NCBI GenBank assembly: GCA_022575985.1
Contig: JAKSXM010000107.1
Location: forward strand, 2,418,001-2,482,000
DNA length: 64,000 nucleotides
Reading direction: 5' to 3'
Source: Anagrus nilaparvatae
Taxonomy: Eukaryota; Arthropoda; Insecta; Hymenoptera; Mymaridae
The notes beneath the pieces were generated by a model, which saw nothing but the letters and a program-made list of their open reading frames with translations, ran no database searches and had not been told where the DNA came from. Positions 1-10,570 of this stretch are shown here, piece by piece (the stretch's first letter is position 1; each line of letters begins with the position of its first letter). Position numbers and translations under genes: made by a program.

Positions 1-16
1 AAAAAAGTTAAGGCTT

Positions 17-3000
17 TTAAGCAATAGGAAAGGGAGATAAAGTTTTACTTCTAAGTATGTCTGCAAAATGCATGCGTATTAAATCCCTATGTGCATACTG
101 TAATTTGCTTGGATCTTGTCCATCAATAAGTGATAGTAAAAATGCAGTGGCATATGCTCCACAGCTGGTAAAATCAGGTTGCTCTACCTTCATCTTTATA
201 AATTTAATATTTTCTGTAGGAAGTAATGGAAATCTCACCTTACAGTATTTAAATTCATTAAAAGTTAGTCTTTTATTTTTTAGTCCTTCATCAGTCGAAC
301 AATTCAAACTGTCATATATACGCAAAGTTGCAATATTTTGTGCATTTTTTTCATAAGCAACTGTTCTCCAATGATTATTAGTTATGGTTCCAATAATTTG
401 AAAAGTTTTAATGCAATCATCAGAAATAGGCTCAGCAAAATCACTATCGTTTACATAATCAACATTCTCTATAGGGAACTGAGGAAATTTTGCTTTGACT
501 AAACGAATCACAATATCCAACATTTCATCACAAATCCCTATTGTTATATCTTCTGCTTCTTCTGGATTGTTGTATAATTCGCGATTATCATAAAACATTC
601 TGGTGGTTTCCACATACAACAAATGATCAGGCCTTCGATCTGTTGTACTTGGTTCAATAATGACAACGTTTTCTTTAGGCTGATTTGCAACATCTTTTGA
701 ACTATCATTATTTAACGATCCCTGTTTATTAGGCTGTTTTTTTCTTTTATTAATTGATTTTGATGACTTATCCGTGGAATTATTGTTTTTTAAGCGTTTG
801 GCCTCCTGAGCATCCTTTATACGTTTGGGATCTTTTGCTTGTCGGCCTGAAAGTTTGTATTGATTTATAATCTCTACCAATAAACCATCTTCCCAAAATG
901 CTTTCAGTTTTGGAAACATTTTTTTTTGGAAAAATTCATTATTTTTTAGTATCATCAAATAATGGCAATCAACTAGAGTCCAAACGCAAAAAATACCATA
1001 ACTTCTCTTTGCTGTTCGTAATTGCAATTGCAATTGATAATAGTACTTATGGTTTGTATTAATTTCGCTTAAATCTTCATTTTTAAAAATGGAACATATT
1101 TGAGCATTTTTCTGATCATAAGCTTCTTTTATGGTTAAATTTTGTGCAGAAAATATGCATTTTATCTCCACCAAACCTCCCCCATCATCTTCAGGATTTT
1201 TTTTCAAGATTTTTTCTTGTTCATCTACAATAAGAGCATCTGGAGTTGCACCCAGCCATTCGTATTCTGCATCTATGTACAATCCACAAGGTATTAAGAG
1301 TATATCTGAGGAATCAAAATCTTTTTGTAACATTGTCTGTAATTGATTTCTAGCATTTTCTTCATTATTTACTCCAAAATCAATAGCGGAACCTGATTTT
1401 TGTTTCGGATAGTGGATTTCAGTGATTTTTCTGTCGTAAGATGTGTCTGGTCTCATGTGGCATATTTCTCCGGCATGAGACGCCGTAATAATAAATTTTT
1501 TTCTTGTTTCCCATGTGCTACATTTTGATTGCTCTATTGTTTCTTTAGCAAATTCAAGCCTATTCTTTTGATATTTCTTTAATTCGGCAATTATTTCTTG
1601 TTTTCTTAGCTCCTGTTCTTTATCTGATAATTCAGGTAATTCATGTCGGGGTCCATAATAAACTAGGGAGCCTTCTTGTTGAGCTTGAGTTCTTTTTCGT
1701 CCTTTAGCATGGCGCAATCTTTGATTATAATTATTTTTTTCTTTTATTTGAGTCTCAGTTTTTTTAACATAAAACGGTACATCATCATTTGCTGCTTTAT
1801 AGTACTCAGCCATTGGTTCTTTTGTATTATGCTGCAGAACTGCACAGAGACCCTTGACATGTACCTGACCTCGCTGTCCTAAAAATTTTCTCTTTCCTAC
1901 AAAAATCATTGCTATTAAATTGTTAGCAGATTCTACAGAATTTGTTGTAAATCCATATAGCAAACTTGAAGAATGGTAACTTAACTTAGTCAAAATATTT
2001 TTTATTTTCTCAAATACTTTATATTTCGTTAACAAAGTAATTACATCCTGATCTTCTTTATCAATCAATTCAGAAAAACATTCTCGTTGTATATTTCCTT
2101 TTCCAGCAATAACTACCGAACAATTGGAGTGATCACCAAAAAAATGATAAGGTAGAGTCTGAATATCTTTTCTCAAACATAAAATTTGGTCTTCAAACTT
2201 CTCTGCACTTGAACGCCATCTTTCTGCCCTAGCATTTATTTCCTCTCTCATTTGTAAAACAACGTCTTGAGTAATCATTTGACGAGCTTGTATATATTCT
2301 TTATTTCTTAAGTAATTCGGATCAATAGCACTGTATATGCAACTCAAACTTTTGCAAGTTCCTCTAAATAAATGGTTGCAGCATTCAATTTTTTCAGGTC
2401 TGATTCCTAAGTGCTCATATGGATTGAACTTTGTTAGTTCAGCCTCAAAGTTGCTATCACCATCTCCAATGTATACTTCATAAACTAAGTTATGATCAGG
2501 TATACTTTGCTTGAATCCATCTAATAACCCCTTGCTCTCCATTTGAGTTGATGGTTTACTGGGATCAAAATTTCGGTAGCATTGATGATCCTTTGGTATC
2601 TCGTTGTTCGTTTCTGCCTTCACACATATAATGCAAAATTTGTTGAATACTCCAATAAATAAAATCTTTTTTGTTTCATGTCCAATAATTAGAACAATTC
2701 CATACTGAGAATCATATTGTGTACCGTAACTTCGTTTTCCCCACCATCCGTCAACTTCAACTTTTACTCTCCCATACCTGCCACATTTAGTCATTTGTTT
2801 TTTTTCCTTCGCGATTTCAAATTCTTTTTCTCCAGCCCTTTTCATGCATTCTTTTGCAGCTTCTAAGTATTGAGGAATAGACTCCTCTGCATAAAAAGTA
2901 AAAGTTTTATCACTCATAAAATGTATCTTACAGCCAGAAAATATTTTCTTAAGTTCTGTGAATCCAGGACCTGCAACAAGTGCACTAGCAACTAATGCTT

Positions 3001-3707
3001 CATTAGCATTAATAATATCTCCCGGGTTTTCCGACCAAATTGTACATTCATACTTACAAAATGAACATTGAAAATGAAAATTAGTCTTTAGACCACGGTA
3101 TGTTTTTTTTATCATTTTAAAATCTTTAAGGTCGCACTCAAGTTTTTGTTTATGATTTGAATAACATCGATTATAAATATCCAAAAAATATTCCATATCC
3201 ACAACACTTTTTTCTTTCAGGACCTCATTTTCAACTTTATTCGTGTTTTCGTCATTTTCAATTGTTTCATCATGATAAGCCTCAGACACTTCATTCAACA
3301 ATGCACCATTGACATCAAAAAATTTGTCGTATTCAGAATGCTTTTCAGAAGACTTAGTAATTAAAGTAGTTTTAATCTGTTGTTTAGGCTTATATTGTTT
3401 CGTAACTTTCTGAACAATTAAATGATCTTCATCAATCGCGTTATCAGATAACGTATCATTATCATTTTGGAAATGATCCAAACTTTTATCAGACATACCA
3501 GCTAGGTAATTATTGCCTTCAACTGGTACAGAAATTTCGCCAGTAAGATTGTTTTCTAGGTTGTTGTTAAAACCTGAACTGCCAACGTTCGAATCGTCTT
3601 TATTGTTAGCATGATCTGTTCTTGCATTGATATTAATTAAGGATTCATGATTAGAAACTAAATTCTTTGTAACTTCATTCTTATTCTGAGATTTCTTACT
3701 TGCTTGC
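17..3707 (-). CDS. Mutator-like transposase / YqaJ-like nuclease / Ulp1-like protease fusion
   Basis: The frame is open without stops from a splice acceptor (TTATTGTAG on the minus strand, intron ending at 3708) to the stop at 17; the first ATG is at 3496 and gives 1159 aa. About 70 further codons lie upstream with similar N/S/K/E-rich composition and no ATG, so the true start is probably in an unseen 5' exon. Numbering from the ATG: a Cys cluster CSFCKYEC at 144-151; a Mutator-type domain with D249 in VEVDGWWGKR, D345 in YIGDGDSN and a candidate third acid, E522, in TNSVESANNLI; a YqaJ/lambda-exonuclease-like domain at about 660-850 with D753 in GATPDAL and E777/K779 in GLVEIKC; a Lys-rich linker at 885-945; and a C48 (Ulp1-like) protease at about 960-1159 with H1042, D1062, Q1106 and C1112. 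All these key residues are present. Such fusions are known in insect genomes as Mutator-like transposase proteins; DNA mobility is inferred, and the protease role is unknown. Confidence 0.8.
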
Positions 3708-3709
3708 CT

Positions 3710-4260
3710 ACAATAAGGAGTGTAAAAAATTTATATGTATTAAAATATTTGTTATCGACCATACATTTTTATTTAAAAAGGGAGCCATTACTGTAAATTA
3801 TGTATTATATTTATTCCTTTATCACTTTAAAAGCTTAAAATTAACGAAAACTACACGTGAAAATTCAACGGGGAGACCTTAACATAGCAATTTTAAATGA
3901 TAGCTTAACTGCGGAGCGTGAAAGAAAATAATTAAAAACAATTTTTTTTTAATTTTGCTTTTTTTTATGTATTTACCGAGGGAAAATATTTTATCGTATT
4001 TAAAGTTTTAGTAAATTAAAAAATTAAAATATAAAAAAAAGTAAATTAAAAAATCTCCTAATTGGTTAAAACTACCCTTCCATAACAATATGCATCTAAA
4101 AAAGCAAAAGAGTCAAAGGATCGAATGTCAATCATTCATTTTTCACGATTCACTAATATCTTTTGGTTACATTTTACGTGAAAAATGAATTAATCGTGTA
4201 TCATTATCAATGATGACACAGATCTAAAATTAAATTTTTATATAAAACCATCGCTAACAT
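3710..4260. other. AT-rich flank with a small dispersed repeat
   Basis: No gene is recognisable. Positions 4127-4200 hold an imperfect hairpin with CATTTTTCACG facing CGTGAAAAATG around a GGTTACATTTTACG core. A related copy in the opposite orientation lies at about 9717-9790, so this is a small dispersed repeat. The stretch nearest 3710 may contain the unseen 5' exon of the fusion transposase, but I could not join any candidate exon in frame. Confidence 0.4.
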
Positions 4261-4261
4261 T

Positions 4262-4750
4262 TTTATATGTCGCGGTGTTATAGAATAGTTTGTATTATAG
4301 GCTATAATACGGATTATAGAAAAGTAAAATTTTTAAAATCATTACTTTTCTGTGATACTGGAATTTTAAGTGTCATAGCCTGTAATCCGTATTATAGCGA
4401 ATAATACTAACGCACTTTTGCATTGTAGAAAAATGAAAAATAAAATCGTTTTCATCATTTCGCTACCATTCAATTATTTATTTTTTATATTACCTACACT
4501 GACAAAAGTATGGGGAAGCAGATATCCCATTCGGGAAAGAATCTTCACCTAAATTTGTATAGAAAGCGTTCCCCTACTATTGTCAGTGTACATAATTATA
4601 TTAATTTACAATAAAATTTTTGTTTTATTTGGCTGTGACACTTAAAATTATAGTATCATAGAAAAGTAATGATTTTAAAAATTTTACTTTTCTATAATCC
4701 GTATTATACTCTATAATACAAATTATTCTATAACACTGCGACATATATAT
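4262..4750. mobile_element. Foldback-type non-autonomous DNA element with about 120-bp inverted arms
   Basis: The arm beginning at 4262 (TCGCGGTGTTATAGAATA at 4270) is repeated in reverse at 4620-4750 (ATTCTATAACACTGCGA). The arms include the matched tracts AAAAGTAAAATTTTTAAAAT and ATTTTAAAAATTTTACTTTT. They flank a non-coding AT-rich centre that carries a second, smaller element. There is no transposase ORF, and no empty site is available in the window to fix the ends exactly. Confidence 0.6.
4495..4590. mobile_element. Nested short MITE with CACTGAC termini
   Basis: The inverted ends TACACTGACAA and TTGTCAGTGTA enclose about 75 bp. The flanking TA and the size fit a Tc1/mariner-type MITE with a TA target, but the superfamily is an inference from the ends alone. 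It lies near the centre of the larger foldback element. Confidence 0.5.
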
Positions 4751-4758
4751 GTCTTTTT

Positions 4759-4963
4759 GCCCTCCCGGGCGTAAAACTCGTGTGTAAAGAATTTTCTGAA
4801 CTCGTTCAACGCTTAGGTGGGCAAAAAATAGTGTAAGCACCATGGGCGAAATACTTTAGACACGAGCGTGAACACATATCACTCGTGCCCGGCTTCGCCG
4901 AGCACTCGTGCTAGTGCTCACGCTAGTGCCGAAACTTTTACGCCCTTGATACTTAATATACTA
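4759..4963. mobile_element. 205-bp MITE, copy 1 (GGGCGTAAAA ends)
   Basis: A GC-richer block with terminal-region inverted repeats GGGCGTAAAA and TTTTACGCCC and an internal cluster of CTCGTG/CACGAG motifs. A near-identical copy at 31857-32062 lets the ends be set by comparison. It abuts the right end of the foldback element. No coding capacity. Confidence 0.7.
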
Positions 4964-5089
4964 TTAAAAAACTCATGTGACATAATTTTTCGTCTAATTT
5001 ATTCGTGTTCTGATTTATTTGTCGCTGATTTTGCCATGCGCATAATTCATATTTTTTATTAGGCGCACCCTGCTAATGGTGTATATTAA

Positions 5090-5502
5090 TATATAGGCTG
5101 CAAAATAATTATAAATTTTAATAAAACATGTTTAAACTAATAGAACATTATATCTGCAAATGCGACGCATAATATATGAAAATTTATTTTAGTATTACGT
5201 CATTCGATTAAAATATTTTGTCTTCCAGGACCAAAGAAAAATGTATTTTGAGGTTTGGAAATAGGCAGTAATTATTATTTGCATTCAGATGCAATATATT
5301 AACTATTTTTTTCTTGGAATAAATTTTGAAAATAAGAATAATAATAATTTGTTAAAATTATGGGAAAAGTTTTTTATTTGCAATCTACATATACTTATTT
5401 AGTCGTATAACTATTTTCATTTATGAATTAAGTAATAGTTTTACTGTGATTGAACATAAAATATTATTTTGAGGGGGTTGGCGCGGAGTGCTTGCCCCTT
5501 AG
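5090..5502 (+). mobile_element. Short Helitron-like non-autonomous element, copy A
   Basis: This segment is related end to end with the outer parts of 7220-9589: shared blocks are a TTTAATAAAA(C)ATGTTTAAACTA tract, an AAAAAT(G)TATTTTGAGG tract and a CTTGGAATAAATTTTGAAAATAA tract. It ends in a GC-rich GGCGCGGAGTGCTTGCCCC hairpin-like stretch followed by TTAG|T. The longer copy ends CTCCTAG|T, which fits a Helitron 3' terminus. The 5' end is not clearly defined, so the class is tentative. Confidence 0.4.
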
Positions 5503-5509
5503 TCTAATA

Positions 5510-6190
5510 AAGAAATTGCTTATGAAAATGGCAAACAGAAATTTTTTGACGATTTTTATTTTAGCGAAAATCAAAACGAGTTAATATGGAAATATGTCAA
5601 AATTTTTTGTCTGAATTTTTTACTGTTTTGTTCTGAAAAAGGTTCGAAACAGTTAAAATCTTTAATCAATATATGGTTCACTAGGTCAGAAATCTCAAAA
5701 AACCCGTAAAAAATGAATTCAAACGAATTTTGAAAATTTAAAATACTTACAAATTCTGGTTTTATTTGCATAAAACCATTTGAATTGGTTAAAACTACTA
5801 ATGAACCAATATATCTATAAAAAAAAGTGCTCATGAAATGGGCAAACTGGATTTCTTTCCAATTTTGATTTTGACCAAATTGTCAGATTTTAATTTTTTC
5901 TAATTTTTCGTTCTTTTTTACTGAAAAAGGTCTGAAACAGTTAAAAACATAAATAATTGTGCTTCACTGGGTCAGAGAGCTAAAAGAATCTGATACAAAT
6001 AAATTAATTGAATTTTAAAATTTTTGGATTTTTTTCGTGTTTTATTTTATTTTTATTATCTTTTAAAATGCTGAATCATTAATAAAATTTTGTTAATTTT
6101 TAATTATAATTAAACATTTAAATAAATGTATTAATAAATAGGGGAATAAGTATAAGAAGTACAATAAATTCTCTTTTTATATAAAATCTT
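5510..6190. repeat. Two diverged direct repeats of about 310 bp
   Basis: The unit starting near 5516 (GCTTATGAAAATGGCAAAC) recurs near 5828 (GCTCATGAAATGGGCAAAC). Both carry a CTGAAAAAGGT(T/C)(C/T)GAAACAGTT block and a TTCACT(A/G)GGTCAGA block. AT-rich, no coding potential recognised. Confidence 0.5.
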
Positions 6191-6191
6191 C

Positions 6192-7109
6192 TTAACCCTC
6201 CGTGTGTCCTGTGTGTTTTTGCCTACGTGCTGGGTCCTCTATGACGATATCGTCAGGACCAATTTTTAACCCTTTAAAAATAATGTTTGGCCAAAATTTT
6301 TTTTTAAGGTTTTAAATAAACATCGCAGCTATAGATTAAAAAAGGTTTTTGACTACAATGCCAGCTCAGTTTTGCGCCAAAAAATCCATTTTTTCGATTT
6401 TCGGTTAAAAATTCATATCTCCGGCCATAATGGATATTAAGGAAAAATTTTTTAGGGTTTCAAGCTTCACATATATATCTTCAAAAAAAATCTACTCAGA
6501 TTTGGATCCCTTGCAAAAACCATAATTATTTCTGAACCTGAAAATTGGCCTTTTTTGTAGTAAAAAAATTTTTTTAAATTGAAGGTTTTTTGGGGTAAAA
6601 ACCCACTTAGGAGCATTAAATGTTCTGATAAGTTATTTAAAAATATATTTCAACCTTTGTATAAGTAAAGAAACAAAAATTTGCAAAAAAAATTAAGTTT
6701 GTTGGTCGAAATACAATTAAATTTTGGAAAAGTAAAAAAATGGATTTTTTTAGTGAAAACGGGTCAAAAGCACCTATTTTTTTATGTTACATTCATTTGT
6801 ACATGAAAAAGTATAATATATGAAGAAATTACTTCATTTGGAGCAAAAATAACAAAAATTTTTACTTTCAAGAAATAGCAAAAAAAATCACGTCCTGGGT
6901 CCTCTATGACGATTTTGGACTTGGTCCAACTTTGCACCCACAGTATGGACAAACGGCTAAACCAAAACTGGCGCGGCTTGGCAGTTGTTCAAGGTTCAAA
7001 GTTTTTTTAGGAGGGGTCACCAACCGTCGCCCATTGCCCATTTCTGAGATACACGTAGATCGTAAAAGTGCGATGACGATATCGTTACAGAGGACCCACG
7101 GAGGGTTAA
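6192..7109. mobile_element. piggyBac-type MITE, 910 bp between TTAA sites
   Basis: TTAA at 6192-6195 and TTAA at 7106-7109 flank an element with inverted ends CCCTCCGTG and CACGGAGGG. The subterminal repeats GGGTCCTCTATGACGATATC and GATATCGTTACAGAGGACCC are also inverted. TTAA duplication with CCC-start termini is diagnostic of the piggyBac superfamily. There is no transposase ORF, so it must have depended on an element elsewhere. A second copy of the subterminal motif GGGTCCTCTATGACGAT occurs internally near 6897. Confidence 0.8.
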
Positions 7110-7605
7110 CATTTCGTCATTGATTTTACCTAATTGGTCGACTCATTGATGCTCTGTAGCATCAAAGGCTCACTGTTTATAATTATAAACGTAAGACAAA
7201 TAAGACAATTTCAAATGTTAATATTTTAATTTGTTATAATGTAAAAATAGTTATAAATTTTAATAAAAATGTTTAAACTATAATAGAACATAACGTCAGT
7301 TGTAGATTCAACATATAACATATAAAATCTCATTCGAGTATTTCATTATCCTATTATAGATTTCGCTTCTGATTTTACTTATATACCAAGACGCAAGAAA
7401 AATTTATTTTGAGGGATGGAAAGGGTTCTGGTCCGAGGTAGGTAGCACCAAGGGACCAGTATAATCAATATTTGTATTCAGTTGAACAGACGAATTTTTT
7501 TTTCTTACAGGAACCATTGTGATAGTTGAAATTTTGATTTTTTGGTATATAATCACGTTTTGAGACCTCAGGAAGCTAAAAAGCTGTTTTTAAAAATAGT
7601 ACGTA

Positions 7606-7660
7606 TGTGTCTGAGTATGTATGTATGCAGTATGTATGTGTGTACGTATGTACGCCTGTA
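7606..7660. repeat. TATG/TGTA microsatellite
   Basis: A run of imperfect TATG/TGTA repeats inside the first 915-bp unit. The same position of the dispersed repeat carries such a microsatellite in every copy seen here (8503, 22086, 26157). Confidence 0.8.
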
Positions 7661-8502
7661 ACTGGAGAATATTTCATACATTTTTCAAACATTTTTTTAT
7701 AAAAAAATCTCAGACTATTTTTTTTTGTATTTTGGATGTACTACCTCATTTATTTCCTATGTACGTACTGATATTTGAAATAATGGTTTTTACTCGATAC
7801 TAGAATCTGATAATTAATTTATTGAAATTTTTTTTCCCAAAATTTTTGTAACAAAAAAAGTACAAGAAATAAAAATTTTTATTCTCTTTGGACGTAGGAC
7901 CTAATTTATTTCTATGGGAGAACTAATTTTAGGAAACATGTTTATATTAATTTTTTGGATCTGATACTTAATTTTTTCCAAAATTTTCTCTCAAAATTAA
8001 AAAAATATTTTTTTATATTTTTTGTTCAACCTTGAACAACATCAATATTTTTTTCTTAATTTTTTGAACTTTTTTTTCTCAAAACTTTTTTCATAAAAAA
8101 ATAAAATAAACAGCAATATTTTTTTCCTTATTGAAAGTAGTACCTCAATTTTTTTCTGTGAGAGTACCAGTTTTAGAAATATCCTTTGTAGTCAATTTTT
8201 CGGATCTGAAACTTAATTTTTGAAAATTTTGTTTCAAAATTTTGTACATAAAAAAAAAAAATAATAGCAATATTTTTTTCTTTTTGAACGTAGTATCAAA
8301 TTTATTTCTATAAAATTACAAATATTTAAAAATATTGTTTTTACTAAATATCTCAAATCTGACACTCAATTTTTTAAAATTTTTTTTACAAAAAAAATTA
8401 AAAAAAGACTATTAATTTGGTGATAGGTGAAATTTTGATTTTTTGGCATATAAGCACGTTTTGAGACCCCAGGAACCTAAAAAACCGGTTTTAAAAAAAT
8501 TC

Positions 8503-8565
8503 TGCATATGTGTGTGTGTGTGTATTTATGTATGTATGTATGTATTTATGTATGTATGTCTGTAA
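8503..8565. repeat. TG then TATG microsatellite
   Basis: A (TG)n run passes into (TATG)n at the equivalent position of the second unit of the dispersed repeat. Confidence 0.8.
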
Positions 8566-9589
8566 CCAGGGATAATTTACAACTTTTACGGTATCAAGAC
8601 CAAATTTTTTTTCAAAAATTTTTTTATCAACAAATCTCAAACTACTTTTATTTAATTTGGATGAAATACCTATTTTTTTCCTATGAAAGTATTATTTAGT
8701 AATATCTAGAAGTATCGTTTTTACTTGATATCTTGAATCTGATATTTTTGGAAAATTTTATTCTTAAATTTTTTGTCACCAAAAAATACAAAAAAGTACC
8801 AAATTTTTGTTTTTTTTTTAACGCAGTGCCTAACTTTTTCTAGAAAGTCTAAAATGTAGAAACATTGTTTTTACTCGATTTCTTGAATTGGATACTTAAT
8901 TTTTTTTAAATTTTTTTCTCCAAATTTTTCCTTTTTAAAAATACAAAATATAAAAATTTTATTTCTTTATTTTGGACATAATACCATATAATATAATTAA
9001 TTTATAATTATATAATTTATTTCTATGAAAGTACTAATATGAAAGTACTATTTTTAAAAATATATAATCGTCGAATATGATAATCCATTTTTTAAATAAT
9101 ATAATAATAATTTTTAATTTATTCTATTTTTTTTTAATGAAAATATTAATTTTAGACATCGAAATATCATTTTAGACATGGAATTTGATATCAGAAATCG
9201 AGTAAATGTTTTGAAAATTTTTAAAATAAGAATACATTAAATACAAAATTTTTTTCCCTCTTTTTTATAATGTAAAATAATTTTTTTTTCTTATGACATT
9301 GTACTTTGTTAGGTAAAATAGACCATTAAGACCATTTTGTTATTGCTAACGAGTAACCATTTTGCCATTTAAATAATTATTTGGTAGCGTTTTTTTTCTT
9401 GAAATAAATTTTGAAAATAAAAATAATTATGTTTTATTAAAATCATGGAAAAATTTCATAACTTGCAATCTGCATCTTAATGTATAACTATTTGTATTAA
9501 TTAATTGAGCCAGTTTTACTAAAATTAAACATGAAATATGATTTTAACGAAGTTGGCGTGCTTTAGCGCGCAAGGAGCTTGCCTCCTAG

Positions 9590-10570
9590 TATTATATATA
9601 AACCAAAAATATTAAATTTTATTAAAAAAATAGATTTAACTTAGATTACTTTAATAATTGTATTACTCAATTCAGACAAGTTAATGATTTTTTGCATTAG
9701 GACTTTATTTTAGGGTTACATATAAGATTCAAACTAATTCATTTTTGCGTAAAATGTAACCAATTTTAGCGAATCGTGAAAAAAGAATAATTGCAATACG
9801 ACCCTGGTGAAAATTATTGAGAAAAAAATTTTTTGACTCACTTTTTACTAACAAAATAATAATGACATGATTATATAAAACACTGTGTAAAAATTAACAT
9901 TTTATAAAAAAAATCCTTACAATTTTTTTATGCGATTTCTCATTGAAACAGGTCGAGAAGTGCGTTTGGTTATCTTGCTTATGGACGGATCGATTATAAC
10001 ATGTCGTCCCATGTTAATTTTTCTTTTTAATATTTTTATCACACAGTAGAGAAATAAAAAATGAAAATTATTTTAAATACGTATGCTATAAACGATTTTA
10101 CTAACAAATTATTAATTATTAATAATAATAAATTAATTTACTATCTACGTTCTCTCAACGTTCTCTCAACATCTAAAAGTAAACAATGAGTCCTAACTAT
10201 AGGTTGTCTTTTGTTTTGACTTTCGCAGAAATAAGAGTTCACATGCATAATATGTTACCTTGCAGTTTAAGACAAAATAAAATCTTTTTGAACGTTGCCG
10301 GTTTTTATCCTCCCCCCTCCTAATTCTCCGCAGTCTATATATACATATACAGTAGCTTACCGATTTCGAAGCTCCGATGATAGGTATTCTTTACTTCGCA
10401 TGTCTTCCCGGTTTTTCGTGATTCTATCAATATACTCATAAACATTCAATTTTCGGGTTGTGGACTTGCTGGGTCAAGTTTTTTTTATAAAAAATTATTT
10501 AATATATAAATTATTTAATTATTAAATAATTTTGTTTTTATTTTATTTTTTCAATATTAACTATATTCTA
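9590..10570 (+). promoter_or_regulatory. Intergenic region and probable 5' flank of the RG/Q-rich gene
   Basis: No ORF is supported. A small dispersed repeat lies at 9717-9790. A pyrimidine-rich stretch at 10308-10335 is followed by TATATATACATATACAG near 10337-10353, about 220 bp upstream of the proposed start codon; this is a possible but unproven TATA region. The transcription start cannot be fixed from sequence. Confidence 0.3.

Larger units (their letters stand above)
7220..9589 (+). mobile_element. Helitron-like element, copy B, expanded by internal repeats
   Basis: Outer blocks match the short copy at 5090-5502. The 3' end reads GCAAGGAGCTTGC (hairpin) then CTCCTAG|T, fitting a Helitron CTAG terminus. 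The interior is a roughly 915-bp direct repeat: GGAACCATTGTGATAG near 7510 and its counterpart near 8420, each followed by CACGTTTTGAGACC and then a TATG/TGTG microsatellite. Within each unit, AT-rich subrepeats built on poly-T blocks recur. No coding sequence. The internal unit is also found at 21925-22262 (reverse) and from 26036. Confidence 0.45.

Noticed and set aside
4625..4843. 72-aa frame with FFAHLSVERVQKILYTRVLR, repeated at 31729-31941
   Set aside because: It spans the conserved 205-bp MITE in both places; the similarity is that of the element, not a protein.
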